Part shown: positions 41,768 through 49,585 of the stretch, in pieces
Layout: every line of letters begins with the position of its first letter
Numbering within the stretch: position 1 is the stretch's first letter
From: RGIG3159 sp034927685
Lineage (GTDB): Bacteria; Bacillota; Clostridia; Oscillospirales; Oscillospiraceae
Direction of reading: 5' to 3'
Assembly: GCA_034927685.1 (NCBI GenBank)
Contig: JAYFPO010000005.1
Location: 62,001 to 126,000, forward strand
DNA length: 64,000 nucleotides
The notes under the pieces: model-generated
Seen by the model: the letters and a program-made list of their open reading frames with translations, nothing else
What the model was told of the DNA's origin: nothing
Databases searched by the model: none
Translations under genes and position numbers: made by a program

Positions 41768-42490
41768 TTGAGTTTTTTGAAGCGACATTTATTTGCTTAT
41801 GTCACTGTGGTCACGGCGGTTCTCGTCGCGGTCGTCTTCTGTGCCAATCTGTACACCTCCGCCATGGCGGTGGCTGCGGCGGCAGAAGAGCCTGTCACGG
41901 TGGTGATCGACGCCGGCCACGGCGGAGAAGACGGCGGAGCGGTTTCCGAGGACCAGACCTATGAAAGTCGGCTGAACCTGGAAATCGCACTCCGACTCAA
42001 TGATCTATTTCATCTGCTCGGGCAGGAGACAAAAATGATCCGCACCGAGGATGTATCCGTCTATACGGGCAACGCAAAAACCATCTCAGAAAAGAAAATA
42101 TCCGACTTGAAAAATCGTGTCAGTATCGTGAATGAAACACCGAACGCGCTGCTGCTCAGCATTCATCAGAACATGTTTAGCCAAGCCAAATATTATGGCA
42201 CTCAGGTCTTTTACGCGCCCACCGACGACAGTAAGCAGTTGGCCGAGAATCTGCAAGCCATTTTTTCTTCGGCAGTCGATACCTCCAATCACCGCACGGC
42301 CAAGTCGGCAGACGCTGTCTACCTCATGAATCATATCACTTGCGCAGGCGTGCTGGTGGAGTGCGGGTTTCTCTCTAACCCGGAGGAATGCGCCAAGCTC
42401 TGCACGGAGGGCTATCAAAAACAGCTTTCCATCGCCATCGCCTCCGGCATAACCGACTACATACGAAAGGCAAATACGGATGAAATCTAA
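41768..42490 (+). CDS. cwlD: Spore cortex N-acetylmuramoyl-L-alanine amidase CwlD
   Basis: A 240-residue zinc amidase of the Amidase_3 family. In spore formers it trims peptide side chains so that muramic-delta-lactam can form in the cortex. An N-terminal membrane segment or signal anchor covers residues 8-27. The zinc ligands are in DAGHGGEDGGA (His51), YESRLNLEIAL (Glu) and LLSIHQNMF (His), and the catalytic Glu is in VECGFLSN. It starts with TTG at 41768 behind a G-rich site; the ATG just upstream is out of frame. TATAAT is at 41709-41714. It overlaps radA by 11 bases. Confidence 0.9.
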   Translation: MSFLKRHLFAYVTVVTAVLVAVVFCANLYTSAMAVAAAAEEPVTVVIDAGHGGEDGGAVSEDQTYESRLNLEIALRLNDLFHLLGQETKMIRTEDVSVYTGNAKTISEKKISDLKNRVSIVNETPNALLLSIHQNMFSQAKYYGTQVFYAPTDDSKQLAENLQAIFSSAVDTSNHRTAKSADAVYLMNHITCAGVLVECGFLSNPEECAKLCTEGYQKQLSIAIASGITDYIRKANTDEI

Positions 42491-43835
42491 AATCATGTAC
42501 TACTGCACAGAGTGCGGCAACGAAACACCAAAATGGCAGGGGCGATGCACCGCCTGCGGTGCGTGGAATACCATTCAGGAGCATGTGGAAAAGGCTGCGC
42601 CAGCCGCCAGCCGCGCGCCAGGGAGGATTCCTGGTGCGCGGCCCAAGCTGCTTTCCGAGGTGGAGGGAACCGATGACCTCCGATTCTCTACCGGCATGGG
42701 AGAACTGGACCGGGTGCTTGGCGGCGGTGCGGTTCGCGGCTCGCTGGTTCTGGTGGGCGGCGCGCCTGGAATTGGAAAATCCACGCTGCTGCTGCAAATC
42801 TGCCGTGACCTTTGCCGAAACCAGTCCGTACTCTATGTCTCCGGTGAAGAGAGTGAGCGACAGCTCAAAATGCGCGCTCTGCGGCTCGGCGTCACGGCAA
42901 AGGATCTTCTAATTCTATCCGAGACCAACCTCGATGACGTTCTGAACGTCGTGGCGGAAACAAAACCGGACATTCTGATCGTCGATTCTATTCAGACACT
43001 CTATAGCAGCGGCAGCGATTCCGCGCCCGGCAGTATTTCCCAGGTCAAGGAGTGCACCATGTCGCTGATGCAGCTCTCCAAGTCCACCGGCGTCACAGTT
43101 TTTGTTGTGGGACATGTCAATAAAGAGGGCGCCATTGCGGGGCCAAAGGTCTTGGAGCATATGGTGGACTGCGTACTGTACTTTGAGGGCGACAGAAGCA
43201 GCGCATACCGGCTGCTGCGCGCCGCGAAGAACCGGTTTGGCTCCACCAATGAGATCGGCGTTTTTGAAATGGTAGACACCGGTCTGAATGAGATTTCCAA
43301 TCCCTCGGAGGCACTGCTACAGGGCCGTCCGAAAGGCGCGGCTGGCACCTGCGTCGCTTGCCCGATGGAGGGGACGCGTCCCGTGCTGGCGGAGGTGCAG
43401 GCGCTGGTAGCCAGGTCCTCGCTCAGTGTCCCCAGACGGGCTGCCGACGGCTTTGACTTCAACCGCGCGATCCTGCTGCTGGCGGTCCTGGAGAAACGCG
43501 GCGGATTGAATCTTTCCGGCGCGGACGTCTACCTGAACGTGATCGGCGGGCTGCGGCTGGATGAACCCGCGGCGGATTTGCCGGTTGCGCTGGCGATTGC
43601 GTCCAGCTTTCGCGACAAGCCGCTGCCGGACCAGTTGGCGGCGGTGGGGGAGATCGGGCTGACCGGAGAAATTCGGAGCGTATCCGATTTGCCGAAGCGT
43701 TTGACGGAACTTTCCCGGCTTGGCTTTACCGCCTGCGTGATTCCACGCCACGGTACCGATGCGCTGACGCCGCCGGAGGGCCTGACGCTGCTGCGCGTGC
43801 GCAACATCCGGGAGGCCATTGAGATATCGCTGTAA
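42480..43835 (+). CDS. radA: DNA repair protein RadA
   Basis: A 451-residue RecA-like branch-migration helicase. The N-terminal C4 zinc finger has Cys9, Cys12, Cys23 and Cys26 (YYCTECGNETPKWQGRC). The ATPase core has Walker A GGAPGIGKST, and the RadA-specific KNRFG motif is in AAKNRFGSTNEIG. The C-terminal Lon-protease-like domain includes SGADVYLNVIGGL. The length is standard. It overlaps cwlD by 11 bases and ends in a hairpin region facing the convergent recombinase. Confidence 0.97.
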   Translation: MKSKIMYYCTECGNETPKWQGRCTACGAWNTIQEHVEKAAPAASRAPGRIPGARPKLLSEVEGTDDLRFSTGMGELDRVLGGGAVRGSLVLVGGAPGIGKSTLLLQICRDLCRNQSVLYVSGEESERQLKMRALRLGVTAKDLLILSETNLDDVLNVVAETKPDILIVDSIQTLYSSGSDSAPGSISQVKECTMSLMQLSKSTGVTVFVVGHVNKEGAIAGPKVLEHMVDCVLYFEGDRSSAYRLLRAAKNRFGSTNEIGVFEMVDTGLNEISNPSEALLQGRPKGAAGTCVACPMEGTRPVLAEVQALVARSSLSVPRRAADGFDFNRAILLLAVLEKRGGLNLSGADVYLNVIGGLRLDEPAADLPVALAIASSFRDKPLPDQLAAVGEIGLTGEIRSVSDLPKRLTELSRLGFTACVIPRHGTDALTPPEGLTLLRVRNIREAIEISL

Positions 43836-43848
43836 TGGCGTGGCAAGC

Positions 43849-43904
43849 AAAAACAGCACGCGCCGCAAAACGGAATGGCACCCAACTGTTCCGTTTTGCA
43901 GCGC
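43849..43904 (-). terminator. Terminator of the minus-strand recombinase
   Basis: GCGCCGCAAAACGGAA (43860-43875) pairs with TTCCGTTTTGCAGCGC (43889-43904), with one mismatch. On the minus strand the hairpin is followed by a T run (43853-43849). On the plus strand there is no T run after it. Confidence 0.65.
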
Positions 43905-43987
43905 GCTCAATACGTATATAAAGCAGGGGAGGGGACGTGGATTTTTTTGATTTTCCCTTCCATTTTACAATCAATTATCTTAAAAAT

Positions 43988-44986
43988 CTACTTTTCTTCA
44001 ACTTTTATGTGAGAAATTGGATTTGCTGACGACGCGAGTTTCAATTCTGCGCTTTCAATGTGCGTATAGATCTGTGTGGTGTTCAGGTTCTTGTGACCCA
44101 ATACCTCCTGCACGGTTTTGATATCGACGCCGCCAGACAGCATCAACGTAGCCGCGGTATGCCGCAGTTTGTGCGCCGAGAGCTGACTGATGTCCAGTCC
44201 GGCCGCCAGCATGTGCTTTTTGACCAGTCGGTGGACAGCGGTCACGCTGATCCGGTTTTTATCGCGGGAGCCAAACAGCGCGCGGTTGTCGCTGAGTACA
44301 ATTTTGTTGCGTTCGACCAGGTAGCTGTCGATGGCCTTTTTGCAGGGCGAGCCCATGTAGACGATCCGCTCCTTGTTGCCTTTGCCGACAACGCGAATTC
44401 TGTCCTCATAGACATCGGACCGATTCATTCCGACAAGCTCACTGCGCCGGATGCCGCAGTTAAGAAAAATCATCAAAATTGCAAAATCCCGTTTGGCATT
44501 TGGACCTTGTACTGCTTCCAGGAGCTTTGCGGACTGTTCCAACGTCAGATATTTCGGCAGCGATTTTCGGATTTTTGGAAACTCCAGATCCTTAACCGGA
44601 TTGTTCTGCAGCTGCTTGGTGTGCACGGTCAGGTACTTATAAAATGACTTGATCGCGGACAGCTTACGCGCTCTGGCCGAAGCGCCGACGCCTTGCTCCG
44701 GATTATGGGAATCCGGCCGGATCTCACGGTCGTTCGCAAGATACGACAAAAAATCGTAGACGTCCATCGTTGTCACCGAGGCAACGAATTCCAGCTTGAT
44801 TTTCCGAATGTCGATGGTATTCAAGTCCGTGTCATACGGCAACTCCTCACGCATTAGCATGATAAAACGCAGGAACATTCTGAGATCCAGACAGTATTCA
44901 GAAATGGTTCTGGGCGACTGCGCTTTAATGGTCTCATGATAGGATAAAAATTCTCTAAGAATTTGCGGGCAATCCTGATAGGTCAT
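43988..44986 (-). CDS. Tyrosine recombinase, XerC/XerD-like
   Basis: A 332-residue integrase-family recombinase. The N-terminal SAM-like domain covers about residues 1-125, with some 40 residues more than standard Xer proteins around the segment NDREIRPDSHNPEQGVGA. The catalytic residues are all present: Arg in NCGIRRSEL, the Lys after VVGKGNKER, HKLRH, the second His in LGHKN, and the nucleophile Tyr in QIYTHIES. It may be the XerC of this organism, or a recombinase with its own site. Two tandem inverted repeats lie just upstream and overlap its promoter. A second Xer protein lies 2.3 kb away. Confidence 0.88.
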   Translation of the reverse strand: MTYQDCPQILREFLSYHETIKAQSPRTISEYCLDLRMFLRFIMLMREELPYDTDLNTIDIRKIKLEFVASVTTMDVYDFLSYLANDREIRPDSHNPEQGVGASARARKLSAIKSFYKYLTVHTKQLQNNPVKDLEFPKIRKSLPKYLTLEQSAKLLEAVQGPNAKRDFAILMIFLNCGIRRSELVGMNRSDVYEDRIRVVGKGNKERIVYMGSPCKKAIDSYLVERNKIVLSDNRALFGSRDKNRISVTAVHRLVKKHMLAAGLDISQLSAHKLRHTAATLMLSGGVDIKTVQEVLGHKNLNTTQIYTHIESAELKLASSANPISHIKVEEK

Positions 44987-45015
44987 CCATACCGCCTCCC
45001 AATGGTGATCGTCTC

Positions 45016-45044
45016 ATTCTATCACATCCACACTTTGAACGCAA
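45016..45044 (-). promoter_or_regulatory. Promoter of the tyrosine recombinase
   Basis: On the minus strand TTGCGT (45044-45039) and TAGAAT (45021-45016) are 17 bases apart. The -35 lies inside the left arm of the first inverted repeat. Confidence 0.5.
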
Positions 45045-45120
45045 CAAAATCTTTATTTTGTTGCGTTCGGGCCGGGCTCCGAACTCAACAAAATACTGGT
45101 TTTGTTGTCGTTCGCGGAGC
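45037..45120. repeat. Two tandem inverted repeats upstream of the recombinase
   Basis: Repeat 1 has perfect 14-base arms (45037-45050 and 45055-45068), GAACGCAACAAAAT and its complement, around CTTT. Repeat 2 (45081-45113) is an imperfect copy, GAACTCAACAAAA...TTTTGTTGTCGTTC, with extra GCTCC/GGAGC arms outside (45076-45080 and 45116-45120). The copies start 44 bases apart. Possible roles are recombinase binding sites, operators of the recombinase gene, or hairpins in RNA. They lack the T run of a terminator. Confidence 0.75.
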
Positions 45121-45237
45121 CAACCGGCGGCGGCGCGCTGTACTGACCAGTCCGCTCATTCCGGTCTTCCCTTCGACTTGTTGCAACTGATTGAGTTGTT
45201 TAGAAAAATATGTATTTTTGAATGCGAGGTGCGGCGC

Positions 45238-46212
45238 ATGAATCGGAACTATCTCATTGCCTTGGCCTTGATTCCAGGCATTTTTATTTTGTTACGTGTC
45301 TATATGAATGATCGGATCGAACGCGAGCCGGTTCGGATGGTTCTCCGTTTGGTCTTATTTGGCGTCCTTTCCACCATTCCAGCAGCGGTTTTAGAACAGA
45401 TCGTCGACGCGTATCTGCTGGCGCCTCTGGCCGATTACCGGCTTTTTTCTGCACTTTCCAGCGCCTTTCTCAGCGCTGCTTTTGTTGAGGAAGGCCTGAA
45501 ACTGGTTTTCCTGAGAGTCTCTACCTGGAATTCCAACGAATTCGACTATCAATATGACGCCATTGTCTATGCGGTTTCCGTCTCTCTTGGCTTTGCCATG
45601 TTGGAGAATTTGCTTTACGTTCTGCAAAACGGTCTGGCTACAGCGATTTTACGGGCCTTTTCGTCCATGCCGCTCCATGCGTTTTGCGGCGTCTTTATGG
45701 GATATCACTACGGGCAGGCAAAACAGGCGCAGATGGATCAAAATGCATCCTCCCAGCGCGCCGAGCTGTGGAAGGCGTTTTCGATCCCCTTTTTGATCCA
45801 TGGCGCGGCCGATGCGCTTTTGATGTACAATTCCGATGGCACCTGGATTCTCTTCCTAGTTGGTCTGATTGGGCTTTATGTGGTGGCGATTCGAAAGCTT
45901 CGATTCTGCTCGGAACACGATGTGAATTTTGTCACGCATGCGCCGTATCCGCCCCTGGAAACCTACGATGCCGACTCCCCTGCCGCCGATAACCGAAGGG
46001 GCCGTACGGATGCGTTTTCCGTCGCCGGTTTTGTGCTCGGGATTGTCAGTTTTCTAACCATGACTGTGTTCATGCTGCCCAATATCCTTGCTGTCATTTT
46101 CAGCGCCGTCGGTTTGACCCGAGGCCGGAATGGGCTTGCAGTTGCCGGACTGTCAATGGGCGTTTTATCGATTCTAATTGGCAGCGGCATTGTCCTTTTT
46201 GGCATTTTATAA
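45238..46212 (+). CDS. PrsW-family intramembrane protease with C-terminal DUF4190
   Basis: A 324-residue multi-pass membrane protein. The first 210 residues are a PrsW-like glutamic peptidase: EEGLK in helix four, FAMLENLLY, the HAFCG segment and HGAADALLM are the conserved motifs in order. PrsW proteins cut anti-sigma factors or activate spore germination enzymes. A soluble stretch (about residues 218-260) then leads to a DUF4190 module (FSVAGFVLGIVSFL, LPNILAVIFSAVGL). I chose the ATG at 45238 for its GAGGTG site; the frame upstream runs through the inverted repeats and is not credible coding sequence. Confidence 0.82.
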   Translation: MNRNYLIALALIPGIFILLRVYMNDRIEREPVRMVLRLVLFGVLSTIPAAVLEQIVDAYLLAPLADYRLFSALSSAFLSAAFVEEGLKLVFLRVSTWNSNEFDYQYDAIVYAVSVSLGFAMLENLLYVLQNGLATAILRAFSSMPLHAFCGVFMGYHYGQAKQAQMDQNASSQRAELWKAFSIPFLIHGAADALLMYNSDGTWILFLVGLIGLYVVAIRKLRFCSEHDVNFVTHAPYPPLETYDADSPAADNRRGRTDAFSVAGFVLGIVSFLTMTVFMLPNILAVIFSAVGLTRGRNGLAVAGLSMGVLSILIGSGIVLFGIL

Positions 46213-46298
46213 AATATGTGTGAACTTGTTTGTTATGTCTTTACTTTTTTCCAAAATCGCTTACAATAAGGTAAAATCAAAAAAAGAGGTACAAAGCT

Positions 46299-47279
46299 AT
46301 GGAACAAAGTGCAGTCAAGAGAATCGGCGTTTTGACCAGCGGCGGCGATGCGCCAGGAATGAATGCTGCGATCCGCGGCGTCGTCCGCACTTGCCTGTCC
46401 CGCGACATCGAGTGTATCGGCATCCGCAGAGGCTGGCAGGGGCTGATTAACGGCGATATCTGCAAGATGGACGTCAACAGCGTATCCCATATTATCAACC
46501 GCGGCGGCACACTTCTGTATACGGCCAGAAGCGATGAATTCCGCACCGAGGAGGGCCAGAAAAAAGCGGTCGCCACCAGCCGCCTGTTGGGCCTCGACGG
46601 AATTGTCGCCATCGGCGGCGACGGCACCTTTCGCGGGGCACTCGCGCTTTCCCAGTATGGCATCTCTGTCGTTGGCATTCCGGCGACCATCGACAACGAT
46701 ATCGTATGCACCGACTATACCATTGGATTCGACACCGCCGCGAACACCGCAGTAGAGGCCGTCGATAAGCTCCGCGACACCATGCAGTCCCACGAACGCT
46801 GTTCTGTGGTCGAGGTAATGGGACGGAACGCAGGGCATCTGGCGCTGTATGTCGGCCTGGCTGTCGGAGCTACCGCGGTTCTGATTCCGGAAAAGCCGCT
46901 GGACTTTCAGAAGGATGTTGTGGAAAAAATCAGGAACGCGCGGCTGAACGGTAAAACGCACTACATGGTCGTTGTTGCGGAAGGCGCCGGGAGCGCATTT
47001 GACGTGGCGGCGCAAATCCGTGAAACGATCGCACTGGATCCCCGTGTCACGGTACTGGGCCACATCCAGCGCGGCGGCTCCCCCAGCGCCCGCGACCGCG
47101 TCATGGGAACCAGGATGGGCTACTGCGCGGTGGATGCGCTGGCAGCCGGCAAAACCAATCGCGTTGTCTGCGTCAAAAACGCAAACCTGGTGGACGTAGA
47201 TATCAAAGAGGGCCTCGAGATGAGAAAGACCATCAATCCACAGCAGTATCTAATTCTGGAGGCCATGACGACAGGCTAA
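46299..47279 (+). CDS. pfkA: ATP-dependent 6-phosphofructokinase
   Basis: A 326-residue glycolytic enzyme that makes fructose 1,6-bisphosphate. The ATP-binding loop is LTSGGDAPGMN near the N terminus. GGDGTFRGA and the substrate/catalytic segment IPATIDNDIVCTDYTIGFDTA, with the catalytic Asp, are intact. The allosteric-site region and the C-terminal LGHIQRGGSPSARDR are typical of bacterial PfkA. It has its own short upstream region and ends at a strong terminator shared with xerD. Confidence 0.97.
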   Translation: MEQSAVKRIGVLTSGGDAPGMNAAIRGVVRTCLSRDIECIGIRRGWQGLINGDICKMDVNSVSHIINRGGTLLYTARSDEFRTEEGQKKAVATSRLLGLDGIVAIGGDGTFRGALALSQYGISVVGIPATIDNDIVCTDYTIGFDTAANTAVEAVDKLRDTMQSHERCSVVEVMGRNAGHLALYVGLAVGATAVLIPEKPLDFQKDVVEKIRNARLNGKTHYMVVVAEGAGSAFDVAAQIRETIALDPRVTVLGHIQRGGSPSARDRVMGTRMGYCAVDALAAGKTNRVVCVKNANLVDVDIKEGLEMRKTINPQQYLILEAMTTG

Positions 47280-47286
47280 CATACAT

Positions 47287-47320
47287 AAAAAACGAGCACG
47301 CTGCTGCGTGCTCGTTTTTT
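47287..47320. terminator. Bidirectional terminator between pfkA and xerD
   Basis: CGAGCACGC (47293-47301) pairs with GCGTGCTCG (47306-47314), loop TGCT, flanked by A6 and T6. It serves both convergent genes. Confidence 0.9.
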
Positions 47321-48203
47321 ATGCCTTTGGATGGTATTTATGATAAACACTCTTGAGATTCTGCTTGACCAGCTGTGCATAGACCTGCGTAGATGAGATA
47401 TCACTGTGTCCCAGCATTTCCTGAATGGAGCGAAGATCCGCCCCATTTTCCAGCAAATGGGCCGCAAAGCTGTGCCGCAGCGTGTGGGGCGTAATATCCT
47501 TTTTGATACGCGCCTTTTCCTGATAGTATTTGATGATCTTCCAAAACCCTTGTCTAGACATCCGTTCGCCGTTCAGATTGACAAACAAAGAGGGCTCCGT
47601 AGGCACCGCAATCAAATTTGGTCTGATGTTGTTGATGTATTCCGCAAGAGATCTTACCGCAGCAGGATAGAGCGGAATAATTCGCGTCTTGCTGCCGTTC
47701 TTACAGCGCAGAAACTCACCGGACAGGCTGACATCGTCGTTATTCAGTGAGATCAACTCGCTGACACGGATACCGGTGGCATAGAGCAGCTCCAGCATTG
47801 CCTTATCGCGAAAGCCCTTCGGGTCAACGCAGCGGGGTTGCTGCAACAGCAAGTCCACTTCTTCACCGGTCAAAATTTGAGGGAGCTTCTTAGCGGTCTT
47901 TTCCACATGAATGTTTTCCACAGGACAGGATGCCACCGCGCCGATCGACATGAGATAGTGATAAAAGCTGCGCAGAGAGGCCAGCGAGCGGGAAACCGTT
48001 GCAGGCGACTTCCCCGCATCAGTCAGATGCTGCACATAGCCGCTCAGGTCTGACTGCGTGATGCGAAGCAGTGTCTTTCGAAGCGTATGATCCGCATACT
48101 CCGTAAACTGACGAATATCCCGCAGATAAGACGCGACGGTATTGTCGGATGCACGCTTCATGTTCAATAAATAGCTCTCATAAGAGGCAATGAAGTCCAC
48201 CAT
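47319..48203 (-). CDS. xerD: Site-specific tyrosine recombinase XerD
   Basis: A 294-residue recombinase of the Xer family, which resolves chromosome dimers at dif with its partner. The length, N-terminal domain (YLLNMKRASDNTVASYLRDI) and catalytic set match XerD: ATGIRVSEL, KTRIIPL, HTLRHSFAAHLLENGADL, MLGHSDISSTQ and the nucleophile Tyr in VYAQL. A small membrane protein gene lies 17 bases upstream on the same strand. The other Xer-like gene in this window is more divergent, so this one is the better dif recombinase candidate. Confidence 0.93.
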   Translation of the reverse strand: MVDFIASYESYLLNMKRASDNTVASYLRDIRQFTEYADHTLRKTLLRITQSDLSGYVQHLTDAGKSPATVSRSLASLRSFYHYLMSIGAVASCPVENIHVEKTAKKLPQILTGEEVDLLLQQPRCVDPKGFRDKAMLELLYATGIRVSELISLNNDDVSLSGEFLRCKNGSKTRIIPLYPAAVRSLAEYINNIRPNLIAVPTEPSLFVNLNGERMSRQGFWKIIKYYQEKARIKKDITPHTLRHSFAAHLLENGADLRSIQEMLGHSDISSTQVYAQLVKQNLKSVYHKYHPKA

Positions 48204-48220
48204 ACCGACATCCTTTCACA

Positions 48221-48773
48221 TCAACATACGCTAAAGCAAAGATACTTCATCCATGCACACAGTAGCGTGGAAAACAACAACAAGAACAGTCCGGAGGCCA
48301 ACTGTCTGCTCCGCTCTCTAGACGGGCTGAGACGCAGCGCCCAGAATCCGAACAGCGGCAGTGTTCTGCAAAGTACGACAGCAGCCACAGAAAGCGATGC
48401 GCCGGATTGACACATACAGGAGAAAAATCCGTTCACAAAGCCAGACAGCAGAAACGCCGGCATCCAAAAAAGAATGGAGACAGAACTGGCCAACAGGCAA
48501 AAATATGGCATCACAAGAATCAATTCAACGAACCAAAGACTCCAAAAATCGGTAGAAAACGTTACGCCGGCCAACGGACGGATGAGCGAACCATGCAAAA
48601 GAATGGCCGTCAGGACGCCAAGAAGATAAATTGGAAGCGAACTGAATAAATATTCAGTGCTGCTTCGCCGGACAGACACGCTTCGTGGTGACACGGCCTG
48701 TGACGCAGTAGGCAAACTGTTATTTATTGTTTCTGAATTGTGATTTAATAGAAAATTATTGTTACCTTCCATG
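48221..48773 (-). CDS. Membrane protein of unknown function upstream of xerD
   Basis: I do not recognise this protein of about 183 residues. A polar N terminus of roughly 45 residues precedes four hydrophobic segments. The start is uncertain: the frame opens with a TTG at 48820, and ATG codons lie at 48785 and 48773. AGGATGA sits just before the last, while TATATT (about 48799-48794) may be a -10 box that excludes the TTG. The gene lies 17 bases before xerD. Base composition is lower in GC at its start than in neighbours. Confidence 0.55.
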
Positions 48774-48820
48774 ATTTCATTCATCCTAGCTAATATACTT
48801 GAAAACTTCTGATTTTTCAA

Positions 48821-49055
48821 GGGCTTTTGCTGTTCTTTGCATTTTTTGTAGATTATGACAAAGATTTATGTAAACATAGTTATGTTAACTGTGTCAACTT
48901 GTCATCTCTGCCGCTTCGCTTGCTTCTGCAAAGCGCAAGATATGGTTCGAATTCAGTCCAATTATCACGATATCTTGTCTGCTCGTTTTTCATTCGTATT
49001 GGTGCAAATTTTGTTGATTTTCGTCAATTTGACAAAACTTACAAAATTTACTATT
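48821..49055. other. AT-rich intergenic gap
   Basis: This stretch is far richer in A and T than its surroundings, with no credible gene. It may hold promoters for the xerD-linked membrane gene. I see no other clear structure. Confidence 0.4.
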
Positions 49056-49445
49056 TTAGTAGCGGTGCTTCTTCTTTTGCAGTGATATTGCCGTCCCCGT
49101 TACCACAGCTGTGCAGACAACGGCAGCCAGAGTCGCAGTGAATTGATAATTTACGCCGCGAAAGCAGATACTGTGTGCGAGCATCAGAAGCAACAGCAGG
49201 ATCCCGCCGGTTACGAGACAGGTTGGCAATTTTTTTTCCTTTCGACTTTTGACGGAAAACAGTGAAGCGGCGACCGTCCCCAGAACCAACGCAACTACCG
49301 ATGTAACTTTCGCCATAGATTCCGGCAGCATGTTGCGTACCATCAGCGCGCCGAACAGCATACAAAGCAGCAAAATGAGCGCCGTCCCCAGCAACGCGCC
49401 GAGCAGTACAGCCGGAATTCGAACCCCGCGCTTATTTCTTTTCAT
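49056..49445 (-). CDS. TIGR04086-family membrane protein
   Basis: A 129-residue membrane protein with four helices (about residues 11-33, 42-62, 73-92 and 98-119), joined by a basic loop SVKSRKEKK. The spacing and Gly-rich first helix LLGALLGTALILLLCMLFGAL fit the TIGR04086/YrzE family of small membrane proteins, whose function is unknown. It stands alone on the minus strand between a 235-base AT-rich gap and the terminator of the GerMN operon. Confidence 0.7.
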   Translation of the reverse strand: MKRNKRGVRIPAVLLGALLGTALILLLCMLFGALMVRNMLPESMAKVTSVVALVLGTVAASLFSVKSRKEKKLPTCLVTGGILLLLLMLAHSICFRGVNYQFTATLAAVVCTAVVTGTAISLQKKKHRY

Positions 49446-49500
49446 GAACCATGCCCCCTTCCTGTCCTATCTCTATGCGGCGCCTGTCCGCGGTATGAAA

Positions 49501-49545
49501 AAAACAGAGGCTGCTGCAAAATTTGCAGCAGCCTCTGTTTTTTTA
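49501..49545 (-). terminator. Terminator after the GerMN lipoprotein operon
   Basis: A nearly perfect 20-base stem (49501-49520 / 49522-49541) with A and T runs on both sides. It follows the minus-strand operon that ends at 49586 and separates it from the TIGR04086 gene. Confidence 0.85.
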
Positions 49546-49585
49546 TGTTACGGTAAATTATTCACGCTGTTTTGCCGTATTTCGA

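Noticed and set aside
45058..45237. Extension of the PrsW gene upstream to 45058
   Set aside because: The stretch runs through the inverted repeats and gives an implausible peptide; the ATG at 45238 has a ribosome-binding site and a normal PrsW N terminus.
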